From: Lysobacter gummosus
GTDB taxonomy: Bacteria; Pseudomonadota; Gammaproteobacteria; Xanthomonadales; Xanthomonadaceae
Direction: 5' to 3'
Assembly: GCF_001442805.1 (NCBI RefSeq)
Contig: NZ_CP011131.1
Location: 4,154,001 to 4,218,000, forward strand
Length of the DNA stretch: 64,000 bases
Shown: piece by piece, positions 48,326-58,695 of the stretch
How positions within the stretch are numbered: the first letter of the stretch is position 1
Layout: each line of letters starts with the position of its first letter
Made by a program: the position numbers and the translations under genes
Notes under the pieces: generated by a model
What the model was told of the DNA's origin: nothing
Databases searched by the model: none
What the model saw: the letters and a program-made list of their open reading frames with translations, nothing else

Positions 48326-48826
48326 TCAACGTGCGCGGAACGCGGCATAGGCCGCCCACAGCGCCAGCACGATGAAACAGATCAGGCTCCAGGCCGGCAT
48401 GGCCAGGCCCAGGAAGGTCCAATCGACCGCGGCGCATTCGCCCGAGCCGGTCATGACCTTGCGGATCACGCTGGCCAGCGGCATGGCCTCGACCATGTAG
48501 TTCAGTCCCGGGCCGCAGGCCGGGACCTGATCCGGCGGCAAGTGCTGCAGGCGCACGTGATTGCCGGCCACCGCGATGCCCGCCAACGACGCTAACAGCG
48601 CCAGGACGCCGTAGCTGCGACGGCCGCCGGGCTTCTTCGGCCCATGCAGACCGCCGATCAGAAACACCACGCCCAGGGCGGCGAACGCCACGCGCTGGAA
48701 GATGCACAGCGGGCACGGCTCGAGGTGCTGGTAAAGCTGCAGGTAGAACGCATATGCCAGCAGCGCCGCGCAGGCCAGGAAGCCGAGCAGGTACTGGATA
48801 CGGAAGGAGGCTTTGAAGGGGCTCAT
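48326..48826 (-). CDS. dsbB: Disulfide bond formation protein B
   Basis: An inner-membrane oxidase of 166 residues that re-oxidises DsbA and passes electrons to quinone. It has four membrane segments, the first periplasmic redox pair CPLC (LEPCPLCIFQRV near residue 38) and a second loop with the partner cysteines (VPACGPGLNYMVEAM and GSGECAAVDW). ATG 48826 (MSPFKASFRIQYLLGF) gives the family length; a 42-residue upstream extension is not supported. Confidence 0.93.
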   Translation of the reverse strand: MSPFKASFRIQYLLGFLACAALLAYAFYLQLYQHLEPCPLCIFQRVAFAALGVVFLIGGLHGPKKPGGRRSYGVLALLASLAGIAVAGNHVRLQHLPPDQVPACGPGLNYMVEAMPLASVIRKVMTGSGECAAVDWTFLGLAMPAWSLICFIVLALWAAYAAFRAR

Positions 48827-49020
48827 ATTCACACCATACGGGTCTGGGTCGGGTCGTGCCAATGTCGGATAGGCATGTCGTGGCGCAACGTGGCGTTTCG
48901 TCGCAGTCAACATCGACTGCGCCCGGCGGCGAAAGTTGCGCGCGCAAACCAACCGTTACCTGGACCTGCCTCCCATGATCATTTTCCGCTGCAACCGTTG
49001 CCGGCGTAACCGTCGCCTAA

Positions 49021-49050
49021 AAGCAAAAACCCCGGCCGGGGCCGGGGTTT
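49021..49050 (-). terminator. Terminator of the alpha ribosomal operon
   Basis: On the minus strand an 11-bp perfect stem AAACCCCGGCC/GGCCGGGGTTT with a 2-base centre is followed by TTGC and TTTT. It lies about 90 bp past rplQ, and nothing on this strand continues the cluster. Confidence 0.85.
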
Positions 49051-49141
49051 CGCTGACGGGTCCCTGGCCGGATGAGCGGCCGCGGACCTTGTCGTTTATG
49101 GATCTTGTACATCGCAGCGCCGGTCGCCCGGCGCGGCTTGA

Positions 49142-49516
49142 TTACTCGGCCGCGGCTTGCGGACGATCGACCAGCTCGACATAGGCCATCGGCGCATTGT
49201 CGCCAGCGCGGAAACCGCACTTGAGGATGCGCAGGTAGCCGCCCGGACGCGAGGCGTAACGCGGGCCGAGTTCGACGAACAAGGTGCCGACGGCTTCCTT
49301 GTCGCGCAGGCGCGAGAAGGCCAGGCGGCGATTGGCGACGCCGTCCTTCTTCGCCAGCGTGATGAGCGGCTCGGCGACGCGGCGCAGCTCCTTGGCCTTC
49401 GGCAGGGTGGTGCGAATGAGACCGTGCTTGATCAGCGAAGCGGCCATGTTGGTGAACATGGCGTCGCGGTGAGCACTGGTGCGGCTGAACTTACGGCCGG
49501 CTTTCTGATGGCGCAT
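49142..49516 (-). CDS. rplQ: 50S ribosomal protein L17
   Basis: Large-subunit protein of 124 residues, last gene of the alpha operon. [20 protein letters not shown] is the family start, and the [20 protein letters not shown] and [21 protein letters not shown] segments are typical. ATG 49516 was chosen over an upstream frame start. An unusual 238-bp spacer separates it from rpoA. Confidence 0.96.
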   Translation of the reverse strand: MRHQKAGRKFSRTSAHRDAMFTNMAASLIKHGLIRTTLPKAKELRRVAEPLITLAKKDGVANRRLAFSRLRDKEAVGTLFVELGPRYASRPGGYLRILKCGFRAGDNAPMAYVELVDRPQAAAE

Positions 49517-49710
49517 GACTGTGATTCCTGATGAATGTTGAAACGATTGGACTTCGCTGTCGCCATCCAGGCGTTGGTGCATTGGACTGCGGGTGGTCCG
49601 AACCGATCGTTCCTTGATCGGCGTACCGCGGACTTGAATGTCCGTCGGGATAGGTGTTGCGTGAAGCGTTCTTGCTTGAAGCGGTGTTGCTTACGAATCG
49701 TCTAGACGCA

Positions 49711-49732
49711 GACCGCGCCCGAAGGCGCGGTC
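49711..49732 (-). promoter_or_regulatory. Hairpin in rpoA-rplQ spacer
   Basis: GACCGCGCC pairs perfectly with GGCGCGGTC; the loop is TTCG on the transcript strand. It begins 22 bp past the rpoA stop. There is no T-run, so processing or partial attenuation is more likely than termination. Confidence 0.5.
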
Positions 49733-49754
49733 GCGTATGAACCGAGCGCTAGGC

Positions 49755-50753
49755 TCAGCCCATCATCCCATGCGAAGCGATACCCGCCGGCGGCCAGTTT
49801 TCCAGCTTCATGCCGAGGGACAGGCCGCGCTGAGCCAGCACTTCCTTGATCTCGGTGAGCGACTTCTTGCCGAGGTTCGGGGTCTTGAGCAGCTCGACTT
49901 CGGTCTTCTGGATCAGATCGCCGACGTAGTAGATGCTCTCGGCCTTGAGGCAGTTGGCCGAACGAACGGTGAGTTCGAGGTCGTCGATCGGACGCAGCAG
50001 GATCGGATCGATACCGCTGGTCGCCGGCTTGGCCGCACCGCGGTCGCGGTGGGTGAAGTCGCCGAACACCGACAGCTGATCGGTGAGGATGTCGGCGGCG
50101 GTGCGCACGGCTTCCTCGGCGTCGATCGTGCCGTTGGTTTCGATATCCAGAACCAGCTTGTCCAGGTCGGTACGCTGCTCGACGCGCGCGGCTTCCACGG
50201 CGTAAGCGACGCGACGGACCGGCGAGAAGCTGGCATCCAGCATCAGGCGGCCGATCGCGCGGGTTTCTTCGTCCGGACGACGGCGCGAAGCCGCCGGCTG
50301 GTAGCCGAAACCGCGTTCGATCTTCAGACGCATGTTGATCGCCGTATCCTTGGTCAGGTGGCAGATCACGTGGTCGTTGTTGAGGATTTCAACGTTGTGG
50401 TCGGTCTTGATGTCGCCGGCGGTGACGATGCCGGGACCCTGCTTGGCCAGCGACAGCGTCGAAGCGTCGCCGGTGTGCATGCGGATGGCGACGTCCTTGA
50501 GGTTCAACAGAACTTCCAGCACGTCTTCTTCCAGACCTTCGACCGTGGTGTACTCATGCAGTACGCCGTCGATTTCGACCTCGGTGATGGCGAAACCCGG
50601 GATCGACGACAGCAGCACGCGACGCAGCGCGTTGCCCAGCGTGTGGCCGTAACCGCGCTCCAACGGTTCAATCACGACTTTCGCGCGATTGCCGGCGAGG
50701 CGTTCGATCTGCGGACCGCGCGGGCGCAGTACCTGGTTGGCGGTAACCGTCAT
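49755..50753 (-). CDS. rpoA: RNA polymerase alpha subunit
   Basis: Alpha subunit of RNA polymerase, 332 residues. The N-terminal assembly domain has [20 protein letters not shown] near residue 35, and the C-terminal DNA- and activator-binding domain has [18 protein letters not shown] and [20 protein letters not shown]. It lies between rpsD and rplQ as in the standard alpha operon, with a 159-bp hairpin-containing spacer upstream. Confidence 0.97.
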   Translation of the reverse strand: MTVTANQVLRPRGPQIERLAGNRAKVVIEPLERGYGHTLGNALRRVLLSSIPGFAITEVEIDGVLHEYTTVEGLEEDVLEVLLNLKDVAIRMHTGDASTLSLAKQGPGIVTAGDIKTDHNVEILNNDHVICHLTKDTAINMRLKIERGFGYQPAASRRRPDEETRAIGRLMLDASFSPVRRVAYAVEAARVEQRTDLDKLVLDIETNGTIDAEEAVRTAADILTDQLSVFGDFTHRDRGAAKPATSGIDPILLRPIDDLELTVRSANCLKAESIYYVGDLIQKTEVELLKTPNLGKKSLTEIKEVLAQRGLSLGMKLENWPPAGIASHGMMG

Positions 50754-50912
50754 GTTTCGGTGTCTCCAATGACCTCGGCCGGGGGGCGGCGAGAGGCTTT
50801 AGCTCTTGGAGCCCCCTCGGATCGAGGGAGCGGCCGATGCGACTGGCGCACCGACCTGGGTTGCGGGTTCTCCGCCGGAATCCCGAGGGACGCCGGCGGA
50901 TGCCCTGCACTA
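50754..50912 (-). promoter_or_regulatory. Structured spacer rpsD-rpoA
   Basis: 159 bp hold two perfect dyads: CCCTCG-gat-CGAGGG (50814-50828) and TCCGCCGG/CCGGCGGA (50871-50900). In most enterics this junction is short. It may host processing or an internal control site. Confidence 0.4.
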
Positions 50913-51542
50913 TTACTTGCTGTACAACTCGACGATCAGCGCTTCGTTGATGTCGGCCGGCAGGTCCGCACGATCCGGAACCGCCTTGAACACGCCGCTG
51001 AACTTCTTGCTGTCCACTTCGACCCACGACGGCGACAGGTCCATCTGCGACGACACGGTCAGGGATTCCTGCACGCGAAGCTGCTTCTGGGCGCGCTCGG
51101 ACAGAGCGATCGCATCACCGGCCTTGACCTGGTAGGAAGGCAGGTTGACCGACTTGCCGTTGACCGTGACGCCGCGGTGCGAGACCAGCTGACGGGCAGC
51201 CGGACGAGTCACGGCGAAGCCCATGCGGTAGACGACGTTGTCCAGACGGGTTTCCAGCAACTGCAGCAGGTTCTCGCCGGTGTTGCCCTTCTTGGTCGAG
51301 GCTTTCTTGTAGTAGTTGCGGAACTGACGTTCCAGCAGACCGTAGATACGCTTGACCTTCTGCTTCTCGCGAAGCTGGGTGGCGTAGTCGGACAGCTTGC
51401 CCTTGCGGGCGGTGGGGCCATGCTGGCCGGGCTTTTGCTCGAGCTTGCACTTCGAGTCGAGCGCACGCGCGGAAGACTTCAGACCGAGGTCAGCGCCTTC
51501 GCGACGAGCGAGCTTACAGGTGGGGCCAATATAACGAGCCAT
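50913..51542 (-). CDS. rpsD: 30S ribosomal protein S4
   Basis: Small-subunit assembly protein of 209 residues, and in enterics the translational repressor of the alpha operon. It has [30 protein letters not shown], the [19 protein letters not shown] helix and the S4 RNA-binding domain [15 protein letters not shown] with [12 protein letters not shown]. It follows rpsK by 14 bp. Confidence 0.97.
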   Translation of the reverse strand: MARYIGPTCKLARREGADLGLKSSARALDSKCKLEQKPGQHGPTARKGKLSDYATQLREKQKVKRIYGLLERQFRNYYKKASTKKGNTGENLLQLLETRLDNVVYRMGFAVTRPAARQLVSHRGVTVNGKSVNLPSYQVKAGDAIALSERAQKQLRVQESLTVSSQMDLSPSWVEVDSKKFSGVFKAVPDRADLPADINEALIVELYSK

Positions 51543-51556
51543 TTTTCTTCAGCTCC

Positions 51557-51949
51557 TCAGACGCGACGCTTTTTCGGCGGACGGCACCCGTTGTGCGGGA
51601 TGGGCGTCACGTCGATGATGTTGATGATCTTGTACCCGACGTTGTTCAAGGAACGAACGGCGGACTCGCGACCCGGACCCGGGCCCTTGATGCGCACTTC
51701 CAACGACTTGACGCCGTAGTCGAGCGCAGCACGGCCAGCCTTTTCGGCTGCCACCTGGGCGGCGAACGGGGTCGACTTACGCGAGCCGCGGAAACCCGCG
51801 CCGCCCGAAGTCGCCCACGAGAGCGCGTTGCCCTGGCGGTCGGTGATCGTGATGATGGTGTTGTTGAAAGAAGCGTGGACGTGGGCGATACCGTCGGTGA
51901 CGATGCGCTTGATCTTCTTCTTGGTCTTGACTGCTGCCGGCTTGGCCAT
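51557..51949 (-). CDS. rpsK: 30S ribosomal protein S11
   Basis: Small-subunit platform protein of 130 residues. [49 protein letters not shown] and the C-terminal [18 protein letters not shown] are diagnostic. Gaps of 13-14 bp to rpsM and rpsD place it inside the alpha operon. Confidence 0.97.
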   Translation of the reverse strand: MAKPAAVKTKKKIKRIVTDGIAHVHASFNNTIITITDRQGNALSWATSGGAGFRGSRKSTPFAAQVAAEKAGRAALDYGVKSLEVRIKGPGPGRESAVRSLNNVGYKIINIIDVTPIPHNGCRPPKKRRV

Positions 51950-51962
51950 GGTCTAGGTCCCC

Positions 51963-52319
51963 TTACTTCTTGATGGCCTTGCGCGGACCCTTACGGGTAC
52001 GTGCATTGGTCCGGGTACGCTGACCACGCAGCGGCAGGCCGCGGCGGTGACGCAGGCCGCGGTAGCAGCCCAGGTCCATCAGACGCTTGATGGCGATGCC
52101 GACCTCACGACGCAGATCGCCCTCGACCACGAACTTGCCGACTTCGGCGCGCAGGCGCTCGACTTCGGGCTCGGACAGGTCACGGATCTTCGTCGTCGAA
52201 GTCACGCCTGCCGTCTGGCAGATTTGCTTCGAACGGGTACGGCCGATGCCGAAAATGCTTTGCAGGCCAACCCAGACATGCTTCTGGGCAGGCAAATTAA
52301 CGCCCGCAATACGCGCCAT
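51963..52319 (-). CDS. rpsM: 30S ribosomal protein S13
   Basis: Small-subunit head protein of 118 residues, first gene of the alpha operon. [53 protein letters not shown] and [15 protein letters not shown] match the family. It lies 233 bp downstream of secY, with a candidate promoter in the gap. No rpmJ gene is seen between secY and rpsM. Confidence 0.97.
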   Translation of the reverse strand: MARIAGVNLPAQKHVWVGLQSIFGIGRTRSKQICQTAGVTSTTKIRDLSEPEVERLRAEVGKFVVEGDLRREVGIAIKRLMDLGCYRGLRHRRGLPLRGQRTRTNARTRKGPRKAIKK

Positions 52320-52552
52320 AAGGCGATCTCCAACTGATTTGGCGGCCGAGACGGATTAATCCCGGCGGAGTGAACTGGAAATTATATCTAGGTCTCGGGT
52401 TAATAGGAAGCCCCGCGGCACCAGAGGTGCCACGGAACCACGGCATGGGGAGTGTGCCCATGCTCCGGCGACGAGTCTGAACTGGCTGAACAATGCGATG
52501 ACCTGCCCTGCTCAGCCCCGCGCGCTACTCTTGCGCGCGAACCGGTCCTGAC
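52320..52552 (-). promoter_or_regulatory. secY-rpsM spacer: three hairpins and alpha-operon promoter
   Basis: In transcription order from secY: hairpin CGCGCGC/GCGCGCG (52519-52539), hairpin GCATGGG/CCCATGC (52443-52463), a 10-bp stem CCGTGGCACC/GGTGCCGCGG with one G-U pair (52413-52435), then minus-strand TATAAT (52381-52386) with a weak TTCCTA about 17 bp upstream. The layout fits spc-operon 3' structure followed by an alpha-operon promoter and a leader of about 55 nt before rpsM. S4 autoregulation may act there (inference). Confidence 0.5.
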
Positions 52553-53926
52553 TCACCCGCGCGCGAGACCGCCGCGCGAGCCGCCCTTCAAATTCGCTTT
52601 CTTCAACAGGCTCTCGTACTGATGCGACATCAGATGAGCCTGGATTTGAGCGATGAAATCCATAATCACGACCACCACGATCAGCAGCGAGGTGCCACCG
52701 AAGTAGAACGAGGTGCCGAGCTGGGTACGCATGATCTCCGGGAGGAGACAGACGATCACCAGGTAAATCGCGCCGGCCGCGGTAAGCCGCGTCAGCACGC
52801 CATCAACGTAGTCCGCGGTGGCCTTGCCGGGACGGATGCCCGGGATCAGCGCGCCCGACTTCTTGAGGTTGTCGGCGGTTTCCTGCGAATTGAACACCAG
52901 CGCCGTGTAGAAGAACGCGAAGCCGATGATCAGACCAGCATACAGGATCATGTGCACCGGTTCACCCGGGCTGAGCCACTGGCTCATGCGCTGGAGGAAG
53001 CCGGACACGCCGCTGCCGCTGTTGCTCTGGGCGAACCAGGTCGCCGCGGTGGCGGGGAACATCACGATGCTCGAAGCGAAGATCGCCGGGATAACGCCCG
53101 ACATATTGAGCTTCAGGGGCAGGAACGACGCCTGATTCATGTAGGCGTTGCGACCGCCCTGACGACGGGCGTAGTTGACCGTGATCCGGCGCTGGCCGCG
53201 TTCGACGAAGACCACCAGGTAGGTGAAGCCGAACACCAGGGCGATGACGGCGATGGCCGCGATCGCGCTCATGTCGCCGTTGCGGATCTGCTCGAACATC
53301 TGCAGCACCGCGGCCGGCAGGCCCGCCACGATACCGGCGAAGATGATCAGCGACACGCCGTTGCCGATACCGCGCTCGGTGATCTGCTCGCCCAGCCACA
53401 TCAGGAACATGGTGCCGGCGGTCAGCGAGATCACGGCGGTCAGGATGAAGCCCATGCCCGGTGCGTACACCACCGGCAGACCGTCAGGCGCCACGCTCGA
53501 CTGCAGACCCGCCGCGATGCCCCATGCCTGGAACACCGCGAGCGGAATCGCACCCATGCGCGACCACTGGTTGATCTTGCGACGGCCCGACTCGCCTTCC
53601 TTCTGGATGGCCTTCAGGCTCGGCACGATCTGCACCAGCAACTGCACGATGATGGACGCCGAGATGTACGGCATCACATTCAACGCGAACAGGCTGAAAC
53701 GGTGCAGAGCGCCACCGGAGAACATGTTGAACATGTCCACGATGGTGCCCTGCTTGGTCTCCATGAACTTGACCATCGCCTCCGGGTTGATACCCGGCAC
53801 CGGGATGTAGCTGCCGATGCGATAGACGATCAACGCGCCGATGACGAACAGCAAACGCTGACGCAACTCGGTGAACTTGCCGAGTCCGCCGCCGATTCCA
53901 GCCATTGCGTTGCCGCTGCGCGCCAT
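52553..53926 (-). CDS. secY: Protein translocase subunit SecY
   Basis: Channel subunit of the Sec translocon, 457 residues, ten membrane segments. It has [21 protein letters not shown] at the start, [23 protein letters not shown] near the first pore region, [29 protein letters not shown] and the C-terminal [17 protein letters not shown] 53926 lies 7 bp after rplO; an 18-residue upstream extension was rejected because it would overlap rplO. Confidence 0.96.
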   Translation of the reverse strand: MARSGNAMAGIGGGLGKFTELRQRLLFVIGALIVYRIGSYIPVPGINPEAMVKFMETKQGTIVDMFNMFSGGALHRFSLFALNVMPYISASIIVQLLVQIVPSLKAIQKEGESGRRKINQWSRMGAIPLAVFQAWGIAAGLQSSVAPDGLPVVYAPGMGFILTAVISLTAGTMFLMWLGEQITERGIGNGVSLIIFAGIVAGLPAAVLQMFEQIRNGDMSAIAAIAVIALVFGFTYLVVFVERGQRRITVNYARRQGGRNAYMNQASFLPLKLNMSGVIPAIFASSIVMFPATAATWFAQSNSGSGVSGFLQRMSQWLSPGEPVHMILYAGLIIGFAFFYTALVFNSQETADNLKKSGALIPGIRPGKATADYVDGVLTRLTAAGAIYLVIVCLLPEIMRTQLGTSFYFGGTSLLIVVVVIMDFIAQIQAHLMSHQYESLLKKANLKGGSRGGLARG

Positions 53927-53933
53927 TGAGCCC

Positions 53934-54371
53934 TTACTCCTCGACCTTGCCGCCGGCCGCTTCGACCGCGGCCTTCGCACCGGCCGTGGCCAGCACGCCC
54001 TTGAGCACGAACTTCTTGGTCAGCTCGCCCTTCTTCACGATCTTGGCCTGCTTGGCGTTGCTCGGAACGAGCTTCGCGGCCTTGAGCGCGGCGAAATCGA
54101 TCTCGCCGGCTTCCAGCTTGTCCAGCTGATACAGCAGGACTTCGGCCGTATCGTTCTTCAGCTTGGAGCGGAAGCCGATCTTCGGCAGACGACGCTGCAT
54201 GGGCATCTGACCGCCTTCGAAGCCGGCCTTGATCTTGCCCTTGCCCGAACGGGCGAAAGAACCCTTGTGGCCGCGGCCGGCGGTCTTGCCGAGGCCGGAA
54301 CCGATACCGCGACCGACGCGCTTGCGGTCTTCGCGGGCGCCGTCAGCCGGCTTGAGTGTATTGAGACGCAT
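53934..54371 (-). CDS. rplO: 50S ribosomal protein L15
   Basis: Large-subunit assembly protein of 145 residues. [20 protein letters not shown], the Gly-rich [35 protein letters not shown] and a C-terminal Lys/Ala-rich helix match the family. It lies 10 bp after rpmD and 7 bp before secY. Confidence 0.97.
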   Translation of the reverse strand: MRLNTLKPADGAREDRKRVGRGIGSGLGKTAGRGHKGSFARSGKGKIKAGFEGGQMPMQRRLPKIGFRSKLKNDTAEVLLYQLDKLEAGEIDFAALKAAKLVPSNAKQAKIVKKGELTKKFVLKGVLATAGAKAAVEAAGGKVEE

Positions 54372-54381
54372 GATGTTCTCC

Positions 54382-54588
54382 TTAGCCCTCGACCTGAACC
54401 AGGTAGTGGACCGTATTGATCAGGCCACGAACCTGCGGGCTGTCTTTCAGCGTCCGCACGTCGTTGAGCTTGTTCAGGCCGAGCGCCTTCACCGACAGAC
54501 GGTGACGCGACTGACAGCCACGCAGACCCTTGACCAGGCGCACCGTGACGGTGCCGCCTTCGACGGGCTTGTTAGCAGCCTTAGCCAT
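54382..54588 (-). CDS. rpmD: 50S ribosomal protein L30
   Basis: Small large-subunit protein of 68 residues: [32 protein letters not shown] and a C-terminal VHYLVQV. Its start overlaps the end of rpsE by 8 bp, suggesting translational coupling. Confidence 0.96.
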   Translation of the reverse strand: MAKAANKPVEGGTVTVRLVKGLRGCQSRHRLSVKALGLNKLNDVRTLKDSPQVRGLINTVHYLVQVEG

Positions 54589-55120
54589 GGTTGAGATCCT
54601 CCACCTTCTTGCCGCGCTTGGCCGCGATCTTGGCCGGCGAATGCATGCCGGTCAGACCCTTCAGCGTGGCGCGAACCAGGTTGATCGGGTTGCGCGAACC
54701 GGTGGCCTTGGCCAACACGTTCTTGACGCCGACCGCTTCGAGCACGGCGCGCATCGCGCCGCCGGCGATCACGCCGGTACCTTCCGAGGCAGGCTGCATG
54801 TACACATGCGCCGCGCCATGGCCGGACTTCACGGCATGCCACAAGGTGCCGCCGTTGAGGTCCACGTTGTTCATCGCCTTGCGGGCGTATTCCATCGACT
54901 TCTGGATCGCGACCGGCACTTCGCGCGCCTTGCCGTAACCGAAGCCGACCTTGCCGTTGCCGTCACCGACCACCGTCAACGCGGTGAAGGTGAACTGGCG
55001 ACCGCCCTTGACGGTCTTGCTGACGCGGTTGACCGCGATCAGCTTTTCGATCATGCCGTCGTCGATCTCTTCGCGGTTGCGATCACGGTCGCGGCCCCGC
55101 GGGGCTCTATCGTCTGCCAT
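54581..55120 (-). CDS. rpsE: 30S ribosomal protein S5
   Basis: Small-subunit protein of 179 residues that influences decoding accuracy. A charged N-terminal tail ([15 protein letters not shown]) precedes the core: [52 protein letters not shown] and [18 protein letters not shown] 55120 (MADDRAPRG) has AGAGACA-type purines upstream and matches family length. A 201-bp spacer with hairpins separates it from rplR. Confidence 0.96.
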   Translation of the reverse strand: MADDRAPRGRDRDRNREEIDDGMIEKLIAVNRVSKTVKGGRQFTFTALTVVGDGNGKVGFGYGKAREVPVAIQKSMEYARKAMNNVDLNGGTLWHAVKSGHGAAHVYMQPASEGTGVIAGGAMRAVLEAVGVKNVLAKATGSRNPINLVRATLKGLTGMHSPAKIAAKRGKKVEDLNHG

Positions 55121-55321
55121 TTCGATGTCTCTTTGATTAAAGGGATTTGCGGCGTGGCCGCTTATGATTGTGAAGTGGTTCGGGTGCCGCGCAGTGGCAG
55201 GAATCCGCCAAAGCGCCCGACACAAGCCCGTGTCGGCAGGTGAAGCTGTTCGGTGCGAAAGGCGTGGAGACGAATCTCCACGCTTTCAAGCCTGCTGTCA
55301 GTCTGAATACGGCTAGCCGTA
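55121..55321 (-). promoter_or_regulatory. Structured spacer rplR-rpsE
   Basis: 201 bp hold three perfect dyads: palindrome AATACGGCTAGCCGTATT (55306-55323, covering the rplR stop), GCGTGGAGA-cgaa-TCTCCACGC (55262-55283) and CCGACAC/GTGTCGG (55217-55236). No start codon with a credible ORF is present. Confidence 0.5.
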
Positions 55322-55675
55322 TTAGAACTGCAGACCGCCTTCACGCGCGGCATCGGCCAGCGCCTTGATGCGGCCGTGGTAGCGGTAGCCCGAGCGGTCG
55401 AAAGCGACCTTCTCGATGCCCGCAGCCTTGGCGCGCTCGGCGATCAGCTTGCCGACCTTGACGGCGGCTTCGGCGTTCTTGCCGTTCTTCAGGCCTTCCT
55501 TGACGTCGGCCTGCACGGTCGAAGCCGTGGCCAGGACCTTGGAACCGTCGGCGGTGAAGACCTGGGCGTACAGGTGCTGACCGGTGCGAAGCACGGTCAG
55601 ACGGGCGACGCCGAGATTGCGGATGTGCGAGCGGGTCGACTTGGCGCGACGCAGACGAGCGATGTTCTTGTTCAT
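55322..55675 (-). CDS. rplR: 50S ribosomal protein L18
   Basis: 5S rRNA-binding protein of 117 residues. It has [60 protein letters not shown] and [20 protein letters not shown]. It follows rplF by 66 bp. Confidence 0.97.
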   Translation of the reverse strand: MNKNIARLRRAKSTRSHIRNLGVARLTVLRTGQHLYAQVFTADGSKVLATASTVQADVKEGLKNGKNAEAAVKVGKLIAERAKAAGIEKVAFDRSGYRYHGRIKALADAAREGGLQF

Positions 55676-55741
55676 GTTCTGATCTCCGAAAGCTGAAAGC
55701 TTGGTGTTTTGACGCCGGCACCAGGGCCGGCGCCCTACCCG

Positions 55742-56269
55742 TTAGGCCTTCTTGGCTTCCTTACGGATGATGACTTCGCCGGCGTACTTCACGCCCTTGC
55801 CCTTGTAGGGCTCCGGCGGACGGAAACCGCGAATCTTGGCGGCGACTTCACCGACGCGCTGCTTGTCCGCGCCCTGGACCAGGATTTCGGTCTGGGTGGG
55901 GGTCGCGATGGTGATGCCTTCCGGGGCCTTGAACAGAACCGGATGGGAGAAACCCAGGGCCAGGTTCAGATCGGCGCCCTGCATCGAGGCGCGGTAACCG
56001 ACGCCGACCAGCTCGAGCTTGCGCTCGAAGCCTTCCGACACGCCCTTCACCATGTTGGCGAGGATGGCGCGCAGGGTACCGGTCAGCGGGATCAGCGCCG
56101 CGTCTTCGGTCGTGAACAGGGCTTCGCCGTTCTCGACCTTCAGATTGATGGCGGCCGGCTTACCGATCGACAACGAGCCCTTCGGGCCCTTGGCGACGAT
56201 CGTTTCGGCCTGGATGTTGATTTCGACGCCCTTCGGGAGAGCGATCGGCTTCTTGGCAACTCGGGACAT
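55742..56269 (-). CDS. rplF: 50S ribosomal protein L6
   Basis: Large-subunit protein of 175 residues near the sarcin-ricin loop. [48 protein letters not shown] and the C-terminal [19 protein letters not shown] are diagnostic. It follows rpsH by 14 bp. Confidence 0.97.
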   Translation of the reverse strand: MSRVAKKPIALPKGVEINIQAETIVAKGPKGSLSIGKPAAINLKVENGEALFTTEDAALIPLTGTLRAILANMVKGVSEGFERKLELVGVGYRASMQGADLNLALGFSHPVLFKAPEGITIATPTQTEILVQGADKQRVGEVAAKIRGFRPPEPYKGKGVKYAGEVIIRKEAKKA

Positions 56270-56283
56270 GTCTGATTACTCCC

Positions 56284-56682
56284 TTAGGCCACGAAGCACA
56301 GGACTTCACCACCGACGCCCTGCTGGCGCGCCTGCGCGTCAGTCATGATGCCCTTGGAGGTGGAGATGATGGCGATACCCAGGCCGCCGAGGACCTTGGG
56401 CAACCCGTCTTTGCCGCGGTACTGGCGCAGGCCCGAACGGGAGTAGCGCTGGAGGCGCTCGATCACCGGCTTGCCTTCGTAGTACTTCAGCGAGATTTCG
56501 AGTTCGGATTTGCCCGGACCGACTTCGGTCACGCGCGAATCCAGGATGTAACCCTCGTCCTTCAGCACGGCGGCGATAGCCACCTTGACCTTGGACGACG
56601 GCATTTTCACCGTCTGCTTGCGCACAGCGGCCGCATTCTTGATGCGGACCAGCATGTCGGCGATGGGATCAGTCATGCTCAT
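56284..56682 (-). CDS. rpsH: 30S ribosomal protein S8
   Basis: 16S rRNA-binding protein of 132 residues and, in E. coli, the spc-operon translational repressor. It has [53 protein letters not shown] and [16 protein letters not shown]. The 145-bp gap upstream to rpsN is unusually long and contains a hairpin. The first codons hold two Met (positions 1 and 3). Confidence 0.96.
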   Translation of the reverse strand: MSMTDPIADMLVRIKNAAAVRKQTVKMPSSKVKVAIAAVLKDEGYILDSRVTEVGPGKSELEISLKYYEGKPVIERLQRYSRSGLRQYRGKDGLPKVLGGLGIAIISTSKGIMTDAQARQQGVGGEVLCFVA

Positions 56683-56827
56683 TGAATATCACCTATGAGT
56701 AGCACCGATATCCGCGGGATTGCGAATTTCAGTAATAGATACAGCTAGTTACGTTGCTTCAACAACGCCGCCGCGACCCGAGGGCCGCGGCGGTGGAACC
56801 GGGAAAGCCGGTAATAGTACCAGAGAT
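56683..56827 (-). promoter_or_regulatory. Structured spacer rpsN-rpsH
   Basis: 145 bp with a perfect 8-bp stem CCGCCGCG/CGCGGCGG (56768-56793, 10-base loop) near the rpsN side, followed toward rpsH by an AT-richer tract. No gene was seen. Confidence 0.4.
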
Positions 56828-57133
56828 TTACCAGCTTGCCTTGCGCAGGCCCGGCACGTCGCCACGCATGGTGGCTTCGCGCAGCTTGTTGCGGCCCAGG
56901 CCGAACTTCTTGTAGACGCCGCGCGAACGACCGGTCAGGGCGCAACGGTTGCGCTGGCGGCTCGGCGAGGAATCGCGCGGCAGCTTCTGCAACTTGATGA
57001 CCGCCTCGGCCTTGTCTTCGTACGAAGCGCTGTCGCTGGAGATGATCTTCTTCAACGCATCGCGCTTGCCGGCATACTTCTTCACCAGCTTGGTCCGCTT
57101 GATGTCGCGGTTGATCATGGAAGTCTTAGCCAT
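56828..57133 (-). CDS. rpsN: 30S ribosomal protein S14
   Basis: Small-subunit protein of 101 residues, the long zinc-free type (no CxxC pairs). It has [60 protein letters not shown] and the terminal [11 protein letters not shown]. It follows rplE by 15 bp. Confidence 0.97.
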   Translation of the reverse strand: MAKTSMINRDIKRTKLVKKYAGKRDALKKIISSDSASYEDKAEAVIKLQKLPRDSSPSRQRNRCALTGRSRGVYKKFGLGRNKLREATMRGDVPGLRKASW

Positions 57134-57148
57134 AGTTCAATCCTAGAC

Positions 57149-57691
57149 TCAGTTGCGGAACGGGAAGCGGAAGGCTTCGAGCAGGGCTTTCGCCTCGGCG
57201 TCGGTCTTCGCGGTCGTGGTGATCGCGATGTCCATGCCGCGCAGGGCGTCGACCTGGTCGAAATCGATTTCCGGGAAGATGATCTGCTCCTTGACGCCCA
57301 TGTTGTAGTTGCCACGGCCGTCGAACGAACGGCCGGAAACACCACGGAAGTCGCGCACGCGCGGCAACGAGATGTTGACCAGGCGGTCCAGGAACTCGTA
57401 CATCTTGGCGCGGCGCAGGGTGACCTTGGCGCCGATCGGCCAGCCGTCGCGGATCTTGAACGAAGCCACCGACACGCGGGACTTGGTCACGATCGGCTTC
57501 TGGCCGGCGATCTTGGTCATGTCGGCGACGGCATTTTCCAGGATCTTCTTGTTGGTGGCCGCTTCGCCCACGCCCATGTTCAGCGTGATCTTGACGAGGC
57601 GCGGCACTTCCATCGGGTTCTTGTAGCCGAACTTTTCGGTCAGCGACGGAACCACTTCTTTCTTGTAAAACTCTTCGAGCCGGGTGGTCAT
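57149..57691 (-). CDS. rplE: 50S ribosomal protein L5
   Basis: 5S rRNA-binding protein of 180 residues. It has [74 protein letters not shown] and [19 protein letters not shown]. It follows rplX by 11 bp. Confidence 0.97.
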   Translation of the reverse strand: MTTRLEEFYKKEVVPSLTEKFGYKNPMEVPRLVKITLNMGVGEAATNKKILENAVADMTKIAGQKPIVTKSRVSVASFKIRDGWPIGAKVTLRRAKMYEFLDRLVNISLPRVRDFRGVSGRSFDGRGNYNMGVKEQIIFPEIDFDQVDALRGMDIAITTTAKTDAEAKALLEAFRFPFRN

Positions 57692-57702
57692 TTCAGCATT
57701 CC

Positions 57703-58017
57703 TCAGGCGTCAACCGCCTCACCACTGGAGCGGAACACACGCAGTTTGCGTCCATTCTCCAGCACCTTGAAACCGATGCGTTCGCCCTTGCCGGTGGCAG
57801 GGTTGAACAGCATGACGTTGGAAATGTGAATCGGCGCTTCGCGCTCGATCACGCCGCCCGGCTGGTTGGCCTGCGGATTCGGCTTGGTGTGGCGCTTGAT
57901 GATGTTGATGTTCGACACGACGACCTTGTCGCCGAGCACGCGCACCACATCGCCCTTCTTGCCCTTGTCCTTGCCGGCGGTGACGATCACTTGATCGCCC
58001 TTCTTGATACGGTTCAT
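57703..58017 (-). CDS. rplX: 50S ribosomal protein L24
   Basis: Assembly-initiator protein of 104 residues with a KOW motif at the N-terminus ([20 protein letters not shown]), then [20 protein letters not shown] and [20 protein letters not shown]. It follows rplN by 16 bp. Confidence 0.97.
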   Translation of the reverse strand: MNRIKKGDQVIVTAGKDKGKKGDVVRVLGDKVVVSNINIIKRHTKPNPQANQPGGVIEREAPIHISNVMLFNPATGKGERIGFKVLENGRKLRVFRSSGEAVDA

Positions 58018-58033
58018 GGTCTAGTTCCTCTGC

Positions 58034-58402
58034 TCAGAGCACTTCAGGCGCGAGCGAGACGATCTTCATGAACTTCTCCGAGCGAAGCTCGCGAGTCACG
58101 GGTCCGAAGATACGGGTGCCGATCGGCTCATGCTTATTGTTGAGCAACACCGCAGCGTTGCCATCGAAGCGGATCAGCGAGCCGTCCGGACGGCGCACAC
58201 CCTTGCGGGTGCGGACCACGACGGCGTCGTAGACGTCGCCCTTCTTGACCTTGCCGCGCGGGATCGCGTCTTTCACGGTGACCTTGATGATGTCGCCAAT
58301 GTGCGCGTAACGGCGCTTGGAGCCGCCGAGCACCTTGATGCACATCACTTCCTTAGCACCGGAGTTGTCGGCAACGCCGAGGTAGCTTTGCATCTGGATC
58401 AT
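58034..58402 (-). CDS. rplN: 50S ribosomal protein L14
   Basis: Large-subunit interface protein of 122 residues, first gene of the spc part. [58 protein letters not shown] and the C-terminal [12 protein letters not shown] are diagnostic. Only 14 bp separate it from rpsQ, so S10 and spc genes look co-transcribed here. Confidence 0.97.
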   Translation of the reverse strand: MIQMQSYLGVADNSGAKEVMCIKVLGGSKRRYAHIGDIIKVTVKDAIPRGKVKKGDVYDAVVVRTRKGVRRPDGSLIRFDGNAAVLLNNKHEPIGTRIFGPVTRELRSEKFMKIVSLAPEVL

Positions 58403-58416
58403 GGTTCAGCCTCCTC

Positions 58417-58686
58417 TTAGACGGCCGCGCGGCTGACGATTTCAACCACGCTCCAGTTCTTGGTCTTGGACATCGGAGCAATTTCCTTCACCCGCACGAT
58501 GTCGCCTTCTTTGCAGGCGTTATCGGCGTCATGGGCGTGGAGCTTGGTCGAGCGACGGATGTACTTGCCGTACAGCGCGTGCTTGACCTGACGCTCAACC
58601 AGCACGGTGACGGTCTTGTCCATCTTGTTGCTGACGACCCGGCCTTCAACCGTGCGCAGCGCCTTGTCTGTATTGTTGTCGGTCAT
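58417..58686 (-). CDS. rpsQ: 30S ribosomal protein S17
   Basis: Primary 16S rRNA-binding protein of 89 residues with the OB-fold motifs [36 protein letters not shown] and [20 protein letters not shown]. It lies 9 bp after rpmC. Confidence 0.97.
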   Translation of the reverse strand: MTDNNTDKALRTVEGRVVSNKMDKTVTVLVERQVKHALYGKYIRRSTKLHAHDADNACKEGDIVRVKEIAPMSKTKNWSVVEIVSRAAV

Positions 58687-58695
58687 GGCGGGTCC

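Noticed and set aside
49737-51719. 660-residue plus-strand frame
   Set aside because: Antisense to rpoA, rpsD and rpsK; no recognisable domain.
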